In this document: positions 7,141 to 14,373 of the stretch, one piece after another | Layout: the number at the start of each line of letters is the position of its first letter | How positions within the stretch are numbered: position 1 is the first letter of the stretch | NCBI GenBank assembly: GCA_028818385.1 | Contig: JAPPNY010000154.1 | Location: forward strand, 1-20,198 | Source of the DNA: Spirochaetaceae bacterium | GTDB taxonomy: Bacteria > Spirochaetota > Spirochaetia > SZUA-6 > Bin103 | Reading direction: 5' to 3' | Length of the DNA: 20,198 nucleotides | Notes under the pieces: model-generated | Seen by the model: the letters and a program-made list of their open reading frames with translations, nothing else | The model's database searches: none | What the model was told of the DNA's origin: nothing | Position numbers and translations under genes: made by a program

Positions 7141-7706
7141 CGGCCTCGCCGGCCGGCGCGCGCCCGCTGGTCGTGATCTCCGGCGGCACGGTGGTCGACC
7201 TGCTGGCGATGAACGAGCGCGCCTACGTCAAGACGCGCGAATCGCGATCGCTGTGGGTGACCGATGCCGATGGCGCCCGCGAACTGCCGTACCGCCCTGC
7301 GCCGGGCTGCACGTCCCGGATCGCCGACGTGCGGCGCGGAGACTCGTGGTACGCGGCAGCGCTAGCCGAGGAGACCACGGAGCCGCGGGACACCGGCGCC
7401 GCCGCGACGAACCGGGAGCGGCCGCCGGCGCGGCCGCCGGACGTGCTCGACGCACTGGCGGCGGCCATCCGGGAACGCAGGGGAGCCGATCCGGAACGCT
7501 CCTACACCGCCTATCTGTTCGAGCAGGGTGCCGGCAAGATCCGCAAGAAGGTGGGCGAAGAGGCGATCGAGGTGATCACCGCCGGCACCGCGGAGGAGTT
7601 GGTCACCGAGTCGGCCGACCTGCTCTACCATCTGCTGGCGCTGCTGGAAGCGCAGGGCGTCCGGCTCGACGAGGTGTACGCGGAGCTCGAGCGCCGGCGG
7701 CGCTGA
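7137..7706 (+). CDS. hisE: phosphoribosyl-ATP pyrophosphatase with a decayed HisI domain
   Basis: The C-terminal half (about 102-189) is a complete HisE domain. The hallmark LFEQGAGKIRKKVGEEAIEV (127-146) and ESADLLYHLLALL (158-170) hold the acidic metal-binding residues for hydrolysis of PR-ATP to PR-AMP. The N-terminal half (about 10-80) follows the HisI layout, with LLAMNERAYVKTRESRSLW (22-40) matching the usual YMNxEAxxKT...W pattern. However, the zinc cysteines and the CDxDxD metal motif needed for PR-AMP cyclohydrolase are absent; Cys58 is the only cysteine. It therefore looks like a HisIE fusion whose cyclohydrolase half is inactive. I start at GTG 7137, which overlaps the hisA stop as GTGA and follows GGTGGG; GTG 7128 is possible. 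A working HisI would have to be encoded elsewhere. Confidence 0.88.
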   Translation: MTASPAGARPLVVISGGTVVDLLAMNERAYVKTRESRSLWVTDADGARELPYRPAPGCTSRIADVRRGDSWYAAALAEETTEPRDTGAAATNRERPPARPPDVLDALAAAIRERRGADPERSYTAYLFEQGAGKIRKKVGEEAIEVITAGTAEELVTESADLLYHLLALLEAQGVRLDEVYAELERRRR

Positions 7707-7714
7707 CTCGCGCC

Positions 7715-7748
7715 CGTCGCTCCTCAAGGGCCGAAGGCCAGAGCGACG
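7715..7748. terminator. hairpin between the convergent hisE and aroK genes
   Basis: CGTCGCTC (7715-7722) pairs perfectly with GAGCGACG (7741-7748), and the loop contains a second small stem, GGCC-GAA-GGCC. It sits 9 bases after the hisE stop and 17 bases before the aroK stop, where a bidirectional terminator is expected. No T-run flanks it on either strand, so termination activity is inferred from position and fold only. Confidence 0.45.
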
Positions 7749-7765
7749 TGCCGGCAGGTGACGCA

Positions 7766-8332
7766 TCACGTCGGGTGGCGCAGCCGTTCCAGGATGGCGG
7801 CCGCGATGGCGCCGACCGGCTTGCGCGTGGTGTGGATGCGGATGCCGAGACTCTGGTAGATCGGCTCGCGCCGTTGATACAGCGCGCGCAGTTGGGCGGG
7901 CGGCAGGTCCATCAGCGGCCGGGCGCCCGGCCGGCCCGCCCGCTCTCGAAGCTCCGCGAGCGGCGCGGCCAGATAAAAGGTCATCCAATCGCGGAAGAAC
8001 GCCCGGTTCGCCGGCTGCACCGGCGCTCCGCCGCCGACCGCCAGGACCGTCTGCTCCGCGCCGGTCAGCCGATGCAGGGCGGCGCTCTCCGCTGCCCGGA
8101 AGCCCGACTCGCCGGCCGCGGCGAAGATCTCGCGGATCGTCCGACCCTGCTCCTGTTCGATCGCCCGGTCCAGGTCGACGAACCGCCAGCGCAGCGCCAC
8201 CGCCAGCGCCATCCCGACCGAAGACTTGCCGGCGCCCATGAAGCCGATCAGCGCCACGCGGGTGACTCCGCCGGTGGCGATCGGTGCGCTCCCCTGTCCC
8301 GTGCCGGAGGCCACGGGTGCAGAGTACTGCAT
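7766..8332 (-). CDS. aroK: shikimate kinase
   Basis: Phosphorylates shikimate at the 3-hydroxyl with ATP in the chorismate pathway. Counting from ATG 8332, the 188-residue protein has a P-loop GFMGAGKSS (30-38), the FVDLD segment (51-55) with the metal and substrate aspartates, GFRAAES (77-83) with the substrate Arg79 and Glu82, the GGG loop at 100-102, and the lid arginine in ARPL (137-140), followed by RREPIY. The start is uncertain. ATG 8332 adds about 25 low-complexity residues and is preceded by only AGGG. GTG 8257 has GGCGGAG 8 bases upstream and would give about 163 residues, near the family norm but with a very short lead into the first strand. It is the only gene of the pathway in the window, and its start faces the glycosyltransferase. 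Confidence 0.92.
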   Translation of the reverse strand: MQYSAPVASGTGQGSAPIATGGVTRVALIGFMGAGKSSVGMALAVALRWRFVDLDRAIEQEQGRTIREIFAAAGESGFRAAESAALHRLTGAEQTVLAVGGGAPVQPANRAFFRDWMTFYLAAPLAELRERAGRPGARPLMDLPPAQLRALYQRREPIYQSLGIRIHTTRKPVGAIAAAILERLRHPT

Positions 8333-8344
8333 AGTTACCCTGCG

Positions 8345-9265
8345 ATGCCGCCCGAATCAGAGACCGATCACCCGCTGGTGTCGGTGGTCATCCCCACGCA
8401 CGACCGCCTCGCCCTGCTGATGGAGGCGATCGATTCGGTCCGCGCGCAGAGCTATGCCCCGATCGAGCTGATCGTCGTGGACGACGGGTCCACCGATGGC
8501 ACCTCGGACCGCCTGCGCGCGGAGCCCGGCCTGCGCCTGCTCCGCATCGACCACAACGGCCGGCCCGGCGCCGTGCGCAACGCCGGCGTGGCTGTCGCGA
8601 CCGGCGACTACGTGGCGTTCCTCGATTCCGACGACCTGTGGATGCCCGACAAGCTCGCCCTGCAGATGGAGCTGCTGCGCGCGAGTCCCGGGGTTCCGAT
8701 CGTCCACAGCCGGGAGCTCTGGCTGCGCGACGGCCGCCCGGTGTCACAGGCCGGCCAACGCCACCGGCGCTCCGGGTGGCTGTTTGCCGACGCCGTCCGC
8801 AAGTGCATCGTCGGGCCATCCACGGTGGTCCTGCACCGTGCCGTTCTGCGCGAGGTCGGCGGGTTCCGCGAAGACCTGGAGATCGCCGAGGACTACGAGC
8901 TGTGGCTGCGCGTGACCGCGCGCTTCCCGGTGGCGTACTGCGACCGGCCGCTGGTTACCAAGCGCGCCGGCCACGGGGATCAGCTCTCGGAGCGCTACGG
9001 GCAGATCGAACGCTTTCGCATCGACGCCCTGGCGCCGCTGGTGGCGGCCGATCACTGGGCGGAGCCTGAACGCTCCATCGCGCGCCGCGAGCTCGCCCGC
9101 AAGTGCCTGATCCACGCCGCCGGCGCGCGCAAGCGTGGCCGCGACGGTGAGGCCGCGCGCTACGAGGCGCTGGCAGCCGACGTATCGCGGCCGGCCTGGA
9201 AGGCCTCGACCTCCGCCGCCAACTCCGGATCGCGCGCCGCGTACTCCAGGATGGACCGCAGGTAG
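8345..9265 (+). CDS. family 2 glycosyltransferase (GT-A fold)
   Basis: Transfers a sugar from a nucleotide sugar to an unknown acceptor, probably in cell-surface glycan assembly at the cytoplasmic face. It has 306 residues. The GT-A signature is complete: VSVVIPTHDR (12-21), VVDDGSTDGT (44-53), RPGAVRNAG (73-81), the metal-binding DSDD (94-97), and the probable catalytic base in AEDYELWLRV (181-190). No transmembrane segment is seen. The last 35 or so residues are encoded antisense to galU (106-bp overlap) and resemble chance sequence, so the protein's conserved part ends near residue 275. The start at ATG 8345 places the first strand at residue 12. It lies next to galU, which makes UDP-glucose, a common donor or precursor for this family. 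The acceptor and sugar cannot be told from sequence. Confidence 0.9.
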   Translation: MPPESETDHPLVSVVIPTHDRLALLMEAIDSVRAQSYAPIELIVVDDGSTDGTSDRLRAEPGLRLLRIDHNGRPGAVRNAGVAVATGDYVAFLDSDDLWMPDKLALQMELLRASPGVPIVHSRELWLRDGRPVSQAGQRHRRSGWLFADAVRKCIVGPSTVVLHRAVLREVGGFREDLEIAEDYELWLRVTARFPVAYCDRPLVTKRAGHGDQLSERYGQIERFRIDALAPLVAADHWAEPERSIARRELARKCLIHAAGARKRGRDGEAARYEALAADVSRPAWKASTSAANSGSRAAYSRMDRR

Positions 9266-10017
9266 CCTGCCGGCGCGCCGATATCCAGCCGGCGGCCGAT
9301 CATACGTTGGATGACCACGCGACCCTGCCGTGCCAGTTCCTCCACTCCCTCGGTGTAGTTGAACTCGCCGCCGAGATGGCGTTCCCAGCGGCCCCTCAAG
9401 GCCGGGTAGATCTCCGGCGTATACAGGTAGCGGCCGATCGAGATGTCGCGGCTCGGTTCGGTGCCCGGCGCCGGTTTCTCAACGATGCCGGTCACGTGCA
9501 GGCCGTCGTCTGCAAGCGCCACCACCCCGTACCGCTCCAGATGGGGAGGATCGTGCTCGACCGCCAGCACGCTGCAACCGGTGCGCTCATACGTGTCGAT
9601 CAACTGGCGCGTGAGCGGCGGATCGCCGACGTGCAGGTCGTCGGGAAACACGACCACGAACGGATCATCACCGGTGAACGGCTCGGCCAGCAGGATCGCC
9701 TGACCCGTGCCCAGCATCCTCTGCTGCCGCAGGAAGACGTATCGGCCCGGCGGCACGGCGATCGTCCGCTGCTTGTCGGCCGCGCCCTCGGACTCGAACA
9801 CCTGCTCCAGCTCCACCTCGCGATCGACGTAGTCTTCCAGCGCCCGCTTGCGGCGGGAGGTGATGAACAGGATGTCCTCGACGCCGGAGTCGCGCAGCTC
9901 CTGTAGTATGAAGTCGATCGCGGGTCGGTCGATGACCGGAAACATCTCCTTGGGTACCGTCTTCGAAGCCGGCAGGAACCTGCTTCCATACCCGGCCGCG
10001 ACGATCACCGCCTTCAT
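9160..10017 (-). CDS. galU: UTP-glucose-1-phosphate uridylyltransferase
   Basis: Makes UDP-glucose from UTP and glucose 1-phosphate, feeding cell-wall and exopolysaccharide synthesis. The 285 residues match GalU length. The nucleotide loop is AAGYGSRFLPASKTVPKEM (7-25), with the catalytic Lys in PKEM; the middle has MLGTGQAILLAEPF and the metal-site VFPDDLHVGDPP, then GIVEKPAPG and EFNYTEG, all typical. The start at ATG 10017 is set by AGGAGG only 5 bases upstream (10023-10028) and by the first strand MKAVIVAAG; the longer frame to 10245 is antisense to the carrier gene. It faces that gene with only 21 bases between the start codons, and its 3' end runs 106 bases into the glycosyltransferase gene. 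I see nothing unusual in the active site. Confidence 0.95.
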   Translation of the reverse strand: MKAVIVAAGYGSRFLPASKTVPKEMFPVIDRPAIDFILQELRDSGVEDILFITSRRKRALEDYVDREVELEQVFESEGAADKQRTIAVPPGRYVFLRQQRMLGTGQAILLAEPFTGDDPFVVVFPDDLHVGDPPLTRQLIDTYERTGCSVLAVEHDPPHLERYGVVALADDGLHVTGIVEKPAPGTEPSRDISIGRYLYTPEIYPALRGRWERHLGGEFNYTEGVEELARQGRVVIQRMIGRRLDIGAPAGYLRSILEYAARDPELAAEVEAFQAGRDTSAASAS

Positions 10018-10022
10018 GCGTG

Positions 10023-10032
10023 CCTCCTGGAG
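10023..10032. promoter_or_regulatory. back-to-back ribosome binding sites of two divergent genes
   Basis: CCTCCT (10023-10028) is the AGGAGG site of galU on the minus strand, and GGAG (10029-10032) is the site of the rightward carrier gene. They abut in a 21-base spacer. There is no room for a promoter here, so each gene's promoter must lie within the coding part of the other. Confidence 0.75.
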
Positions 10033-10038
10033 TGAACG

Positions 10039-11256
10039 ATGACGCCGGCCCTGCGGGGCATCCTGGCGCTGGCCGCCGGCGGTGCGCTGGGCGCCCTGCT
10101 CCACCAGCCGCCGGTCGCCGCAGTCCTGCACACCGCCGCGGACCTGGCGGTCCGGGCCGTGCAGGTGTTCGTGTTTCCGATGGTGTTCTTCGGCCTGGTC
10201 GCGGGCATGCGCGAGCTGGGCCGCCGCGGCGCGCTGCGCGCCCACGCCAGGTTGCTCGCAGGGCAGGCGGCCGCCACGGTGTCCCTGGCGTCCCTGGGCG
10301 TACTGTCCGTGCTGGCAGCGTCACCGGATCGGATTCCCATCATCATCGTAAACCGCGCCGCCGCCTCGGTGCCGAGCTTTCTTCAGCATGCACAGCGTGC
10401 GCTGCCGACCAACCTGTTTGCCGGACTGTCCGGCGACGGGGCGCTGTTGCTGCCAGTATACCTGATCGCTCTGGTGATCGGCCTGAGCATACCGGAGGAT
10501 CGGTCGAGCCGCGTGATCGCCGAGCTGGTCGAGGCGCTGGCGCGGCTCTTCTACCGGATCAACTCCCTCGTCACCGGTCATCTCTGGATCGCGCTGCTGC
10601 TCGGCGGCGCGTCGCTGACCGCCGCCCTGAGAGGGGGCGGCGCCGGTCCCTACGGCCAGTTCGTGCTGGTGCTGGCGATCGACCTGGGACTGGTGCTCGG
10701 AGGTCTGTTGCTCTGGTGGCGCCTGCTCCGACACAGGCAGGTGGAGGTGCCGTCGTTGTCCGGGCTGACCGTGCCGGTGCTGACGGGGATCGGCACCGGA
10801 CACCACCACGCGGCGCTGGCGGCGCTGGCCCGGCACGGGGCCGCGGACCTGCGGATTCCGACCAAACTGGGAAGCGCGGCCTTTCCGCTGTTCGCGATGT
10901 TCGGCCGTGCAGGCAGCGCCATGGTGGCCGCCGCCTCCTTCACCCTTGTCGTTCGCTCCTATTCGACCATTCCGCTTGCCTGGGCTGAGGTGCTGTGGAT
11001 CATCGGCGCCACCTCGGTGCTCGCCTTCGCCCTGCCAGCGGCTCCGGGCGGCGCCGCAACCGCGGCCCTGGCATTGCTTGCCGCTGGCTGGGGGAGAGGG
11101 CTGGAAGAGAGTTACCTCCTGGTGGCCCCGGTGCTGCCGCTGCTGACCGCGATGGGCGTGGCCGCGGACGTCGCGATCGGCGGCGCGATCGCCGTCGTGA
11201 CCGGCGCGCGCGAGCGCCGGCAGGCCGACCCAAGGCCGGACCGCCGTCAGAGGTAG
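10039..11256 (+). CDS. divergent SLC1-family (DAACS) membrane carrier
   Basis: A 405-residue polytopic membrane protein with the layout of the dicarboxylate/amino-acid:cation symporters. The N-terminal part has FVFPMVFFGLVAGMRELG (44-61), like the family's FxxMLKMLVxPLVFxxLVxGI. The centre has AQRALPTNLFAGLS, and later come paired hairpin-like segments. The defining transport motifs are altered. The Ser-rich hairpin is GIGTGHHHAAL; the NMDGT sodium and substrate motif is GRAGS; and the TM8 residues that bind acidic substrates (Asp, Asp, Arg, Asn in GltPh) do not appear in LPLLTAMGVAADVAIGG. The start at ATG 10039 has GGAG 6 bases upstream. The gene ends 10 bases inside the convergent phosphofructokinase gene. 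Family membership is likely. The substrate is unknown, and canonical sodium-coupled aspartate or dicarboxylate uptake is unlikely. Confidence 0.78.
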   Translation: MTPALRGILALAAGGALGALLHQPPVAAVLHTAADLAVRAVQVFVFPMVFFGLVAGMRELGRRGALRAHARLLAGQAAATVSLASLGVLSVLAASPDRIPIIIVNRAAASVPSFLQHAQRALPTNLFAGLSGDGALLLPVYLIALVIGLSIPEDRSSRVIAELVEALARLFYRINSLVTGHLWIALLLGGASLTAALRGGGAGPYGQFVLVLAIDLGLVLGGLLLWWRLLRHRQVEVPSLSGLTVPVLTGIGTGHHHAALAALARHGAADLRIPTKLGSAAFPLFAMFGRAGSAMVAAASFTLVVRSYSTIPLAWAEVLWIIGATSVLAFALPAAPGGAATAALALLAAGWGRGLEESYLLVAPVLPLLTAMGVAADVAIGGAIAVVTGARERRQADPRPDRRQR

Positions 11257-12452
11257 TGCGGCTCCGGGCCGTCGAGCTGCCGGAACTCCGGCGCATAGCG
11301 GCGTGGGCGGCGGCCGAAGCAGACCCCCATCTCCTCGTACAGGCTGATGATCGCCGGATCGACGTGGTGCTGCGTGATGGCCGTGCGCGTGGGCAGATAC
11401 GACACCGAATCGCCGTTTACCCAACTCACGGTCACCCCCGAGACGCCGCCCAGCAACAAGAGCACCGCCCCCGCGCCGACCTGCTTGCCGAATCCGACAT
11501 CGAAGGCGGTCGTGGTCCCGGAACGCACCAAGTGCGCGGGCACGACATCGCGCGCTTCAGGCGCGTGGTGGAGACCCGGAACGTACATGCCCAGCTCGCG
11601 CATCGCATGGCGTATCTCCTCATCGTCGTCGAGTCGCGCCTGGATCTGTTCGCGGACGTAGCGTCCGGCGCCGGCGAGCTTGCGATGGCCGAAGGCGTCC
11701 GCGGCGACGCTGTCGTCGGTAACCGTGCCGCCGTCCGCCCTCGTCATCCCTTCGGCCACGACCACCGTGTAGGTCGCGGCGAAACCTCCCGCGGAGCGCA
11801 GGCGGCCGATCAATCTCTGCTTCAGGTGTTCGTGGACGACATCGAAGTCGACCGGAACCTCCGGCAGCAGGATGCAGTCGGCGTCGGCGGCGATGCCGCC
11901 GCGCAGCGCGACGTGGCCGGCGTAGCGCCCGAACGCCTCGGTGATCATCACGCGGTTGTGGCTGCGGCCCGTCGACTTGAGATCGTCGACGACACGCGCG
12001 ATCCGGTTGACCGCGGTGTCCCCTCCGACCGAGTAGGTCTGCAGGTCCAGGTCGATCGTCTTCGGCGCGTGCACGACCGGGATGCCCCGTTCCGCGAGGT
12101 CGACGACCACCGAGCCGGTATCGTCGCCCCCCGCGATCACCAGGCCGTCGATGGAGAAGCGCCGCAGCCCGGCGATGATGCGATCGTAGCGGTTCTCGTC
12201 GGGAATCGCGGCGATCTTGACGCGGGAATGCCCGGCCGACGACCCGGCTTCCGTGCAGTCGATCGCGTCGCGCCGGTCCGCGTCCAGCGCCACCAGCTCC
12301 GTGATCTGCTCCAGGTTGTAGAGTCCGGCGTAGCCGTTGGGGATGATCCAGGCGCGCGCGCCGCGCGCTTCCGCCATGGCGGCGGCGCCGTGCAGCACGG
12401 CGTTCAGTCCGGGTGCATCACCCCCACTGGTGAGCAGGCCGATGTTGCGCAT
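11247..12452 (-). CDS. 6-phosphofructokinase, PPi-dependent type
   Basis: Phosphorylates fructose 6-phosphate in glycolysis, probably using pyrophosphate and so reversibly. It has 401 residues. The N-terminus LLTSGGDAPGLNAV (6-19) is the PFK phosphate loop. The phosphoryl-donor loop is AGGDD (107-111), and the catalytic loop is PKTIDLD (130-136). In ATP-PFKs these are GGDGS and PGTID. Asp in place of the second Gly, together with Lys before TID, is the known hallmark of PPi-dependent enzymes. The catalytic base is Asp134. The Asn usual after TID is Leu135 here, a small deviation. EAFGRYAGH and VVVAEGM match the substrate-binding segments. The start at ATG 12452 directly precedes the first strand; the ribosome binding site is weak. 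It lies 15 bases after the polyprenol-kinase-like gene, so the two may be co-transcribed. Confidence 0.9.
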   Translation of the reverse strand: MRNIGLLTSGGDAPGLNAVLHGAAAMAEARGARAWIIPNGYAGLYNLEQITELVALDADRRDAIDCTEAGSSAGHSRVKIAAIPDENRYDRIIAGLRRFSIDGLVIAGGDDTGSVVVDLAERGIPVVHAPKTIDLDLQTYSVGGDTAVNRIARVVDDLKSTGRSHNRVMITEAFGRYAGHVALRGGIAADADCILLPEVPVDFDVVHEHLKQRLIGRLRSAGGFAATYTVVVAEGMTRADGGTVTDDSVAADAFGHRKLAGAGRYVREQIQARLDDDEEIRHAMRELGMYVPGLHHAPEARDVVPAHLVRSGTTTAFDVGFGKQVGAGAVLLLLGGVSGVTVSWVNGDSVSYLPTRTAITQHHVDPAIISLYEEMGVCFGRRPRRYAPEFRQLDGPEPHYL

Positions 12453-12467
12453 ATCCGGTCACGCAGA

Positions 12468-13064
12468 CTATGGCAGCAGCCTGACCGCCTGCACGACCAT
12501 CCCGACACCGACGGGGACCAGCAGGTTGTCCAGATCGCGGCCCGAAAGCGCCTCGATCGTCATGGCGGCGACGGCCACCGCGATCGACAGGCGGAGGTCG
12601 GCCGTAAGGGTGATCGTGACCAGGAACACCGCGGCAAGGCAGGCCACGCTCCCGGGCACCGTCTTGTTCCGGTTCAGCGGCATGCGCCGCCCCGCGAACG
12701 CCATGCCGATCACGCTGGCCGCCGAGTCGCCGAACGCGAGCGCGTAGATCGCGATCGCCGATGCGGGCAGCGGGTACAGCAGCAGCGCCAGCATGGCGCC
12801 CAGGCCCAGGGTGACCGGTCCGAGCACGAAGCCGGTGTCGCCCGGCCGCGCGGCAGCCACGGTAAGCCCCGACACTACCGCCACGCGGATCCCGGTCAGC
12901 CGCAGCGCCTCGGCAGCCGTATAGAACAGGGTTCCCGCCATCAGCAGGCCCATGGTGACCGGAAGATTCACCGCCGCCAGCGGTGGAACCAGCGCCACCA
13001 GCAGGTGGATGGCCTTGCGGATCAACTCGCGATCGAGTCCGTCCGCCCTGCCGCGTGCGGGCAT
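12468..13064 (-). CDS. CTP-dependent phytol/dolichol kinase-like membrane protein
   Basis: A 198-residue polytopic membrane protein of the SEC59/VTE5 group, related to CDP-diacylglycerol synthases. Members phosphorylate long-chain isoprenoid alcohols with CTP. The evidence is an opening RKAIHLLVALVPP after a short charged lead, then FGDSAASVIGMAFAGRR, NKTVPGS (compare the family's GKTxxGS) and DNLLVPVGVG near the end, spread over about six hydrophobic segments. I start at ATG 13064. The frame stays open to a GTG at 13136, but that codon overlaps the probable -10 box of tRNA-Val, and the added residues are not hydrophobic. A substrate such as dolichol, phytol or undecaprenol cannot be assigned. 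It probably shares a transcript with the phosphofructokinase downstream, with no obvious metabolic link. Confidence 0.75.
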   Translation of the reverse strand: MPARGRADGLDRELIRKAIHLLVALVPPLAAVNLPVTMGLLMAGTLFYTAAEALRLTGIRVAVVSGLTVAAARPGDTGFVLGPVTLGLGAMLALLLYPLPASAIAIYALAFGDSAASVIGMAFAGRRMPLNRNKTVPGSVACLAAVFLVTITLTADLRLSIAVAVAAMTIEALSGRDLDNLLVPVGVGMVVQAVRLLP

Positions 13065-13131
13065 CCGCAGGGTGGGCTGCGCGAGCGCCGGAAGCAGCTG
13101 CAGAGGGCGTGATGTTTGCGGCGCTATGCGG

Positions 13132-13137
13132 TACACT
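13132..13137 (+). promoter_or_regulatory. probable -10 box of tRNA-Val
   Basis: TACACT matches the -10 consensus at 4 of 6 positions and ends 10 bases before the mature tRNA 5' end. That would start transcription a few bases upstream of the tRNA. No good -35 box is found at 16-18 bases, so this is a partial match. Confidence 0.35.
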
Positions 13138-13147
13138 GTTCGTCCAT

Positions 13148-13219
13148 GGGCGATTAACTCAGCGGGAGAGTGCTACCTTCACACGGTAGAAGTCACTGGT
13201 TCAAATCCAGTATCGCCCA
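13148..13219 (+). tRNA. tRNA-Val (anticodon CAC)
   Basis: A complete 72-base cloverleaf. Acceptor arms GGGCGAT and ATCGCCC pair fully, the D-stem is ACTC/GAGT with a short D-loop, the anticodon stem is CTACC/GGTAG around TTCACAC, and the T-arm is ACTGG-TTCAAAT-CCAGT. The anticodon CAC reads the valine codon GTG. The discriminator is A and CCA is not encoded, as in the tRNA-Ala gene of this window. A single isolated gene. Confidence 0.97.
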
Positions 13220-13230
13220 TCGCGCGCCGG

Positions 13231-13255
13231 TCGGCAAGCCGCAACCTCTTGCCGA
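13231..13255 (+). terminator. hairpin 11 bases after tRNA-Val
   Basis: TCGGCAAG (13231-13238) pairs perfectly with CTTGCCGA (13248-13255) around a 9-base loop. Its position right after the tRNA suggests a terminator, but only scattered T residues follow (TGCTTCGCTT) in place of a clean U-tract. Confidence 0.45.
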
Positions 13256-13266
13256 TGCTTCGCTTA

Positions 13267-13312
13267 CGCTCGGTCCGCCACTGCGGTCCCACCACTACGA
13301 GCGGAGCGAGCG
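13267..13312 (-). terminator. inverted repeat at the lgt 3' end
   Basis: CGCTCGGTCCGC (13267-13278) and GCGGAGCGAGCG (13301-13312) are complementary at 11 of 12 positions. The structure spans the lgt stop codon and could end the leftward lgt transcript before it runs into tRNA-Val. It has no U-tract. Confidence 0.35.
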
Positions 13313-14365
13313 CCTGGCGGCGGCCCGGCGCCGCCGCCTCGACCGGCCCGGCCTCGACTTGCCCGGCCGGGGACGAGCACCCGGCGCGGTCGCCGGCTTG
13401 CTCACCTCCCGAGCGACCGCCATCGCGCGCCGTCGCAGCAGAAAGAACGCCAAGAGCCCGGCGCCGATCATGATCGCGGAGAGTATCTGGCCGGTGGTGA
13501 AGTTGAGCAGCGACGTCTGCGACGCATTCACCACCGGTACCAGCATGATCGGGAAGTCCAGGCCGGGGTCCGGCTGCCGGAGGTACTCGACCGCGAAGCG
13601 CACCACCCCGTAGCCGATCAGGTAGGCCGAGAACAGCACCCCCGGGAAGGGCGCGCGCTTGCGCAGCACGAACCACAGCACGACGAACAGCAGCAACCCT
13701 TCCAGGGCAGCCTCGTAGAGCTGGGAAGGGTGGCGCGCCAGGTTCACCAGCGCCTGTTCCGGACCGATCTCGATCCCGGACCTCCCCGCCATCTCCCGCA
13801 CCCACGCCTGTTCCGCCGGGAAGCCGGGGTCGTCGGGGAAGACCACTCCCCACGGCACGGTGGTCACCCGGCCGAACAGCTCGCCGTTGATGAAGTTCCC
13901 GACCCGGCCGAACGTATAGCCCAGCGGTGTGCAGGTCGCGATCATGTCCATCCACTCCGCGACCGGCAGCCGCTTGGCCCGGCAGTAGAGGGCGACCGCG
14001 ACGATCGCCCCGAGCAGGCCGCCGTGGTACGCCATCCCCTGCAGCCCCACGAAGCGCAGCTTGCCCCCCTCGCGGGCGAACGGAACGATGATCTGAAGCG
14101 GATTGCGCAGGTAGTGGCCGCTCGGGTCGTAGACGATGACGGAGACGAGGCGCCCTCCGATGAGCACGCCGATGATCCCCCAGAAGAACAGGTTGAGCAC
14201 CGTCTCGTTGTCGACGGTCAGGTCCCGCTCCGCGATTCGCACGCGCAGCAGCCGATAGGTAAGGTAGAACGCCACCAGGTACATCAGGCCGTACCAGCGC
14301 AGCGGCAATCCGGGTACGATCTCCGGATTCAGCCAAGTGGGAAACGGGATGTAGCCTCCGTCCAT
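13295..14365 (-). CDS. lgt: prolipoprotein diacylglyceryl transferase
   Basis: Moves the diacylglyceryl group of phosphatidylglycerol to the lipobox cysteine of prolipoproteins, in the inner membrane. From ATG 14365 it has 356 residues with about seven membrane segments. Family motifs are LRWYGLMYLVAF (22-33), MAYHGGLLG (111-119), FGRVGNFINGELFG (152-165, with the essential Arg154), RHPSQLYEA (211-219) and FSAYLIGYGVVRFAVEYLR. The last 35 or so residues form an Arg/Pro-rich tail beyond the final helix, not usual in the family and perhaps cytoplasmic. The start MDGGYIPFP aligns best with known N-termini. In-frame ATGs at 14392 and 14404 lie within a tandem 16-bp repeat. No candidate has a good ribosome binding site. 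It is divergent from ctpA. Confidence 0.95.
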   Translation of the reverse strand: MDGGYIPFPTWLNPEIVPGLPLRWYGLMYLVAFYLTYRLLRVRIAERDLTVDNETVLNLFFWGIIGVLIGGRLVSVIVYDPSGHYLRNPLQIIVPFAREGGKLRFVGLQGMAYHGGLLGAIVAVALYCRAKRLPVAEWMDMIATCTPLGYTFGRVGNFINGELFGRVTTVPWGVVFPDDPGFPAEQAWVREMAGRSGIEIGPEQALVNLARHPSQLYEAALEGLLLFVVLWFVLRKRAPFPGVLFSAYLIGYGVVRFAVEYLRQPDPGLDFPIMLVPVVNASQTSLLNFTTGQILSAIMIGAGLLAFFLLRRRAMAVAREVSKPATAPGARPRPGKSRPGRSRRRRRAAARRSLRS

Positions 14366-14373
14366 CAGACCGT

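Noticed and set aside
7253..8344. N-terminal part of a 670-residue open frame ending in the glycosyltransferase
   Set aside because: It overlaps hisE and is antisense to aroK, both clear families, and its translation is Arg/Gly/Ala-rich without motifs. Only the part from ATG 8345 is real.
10995..13112. 705-codon open frame on the plus strand
   Set aside because: It is antisense to the phosphofructokinase and the phytol-kinase-like gene. Long stop-free antisense frames are expected at this GC content.
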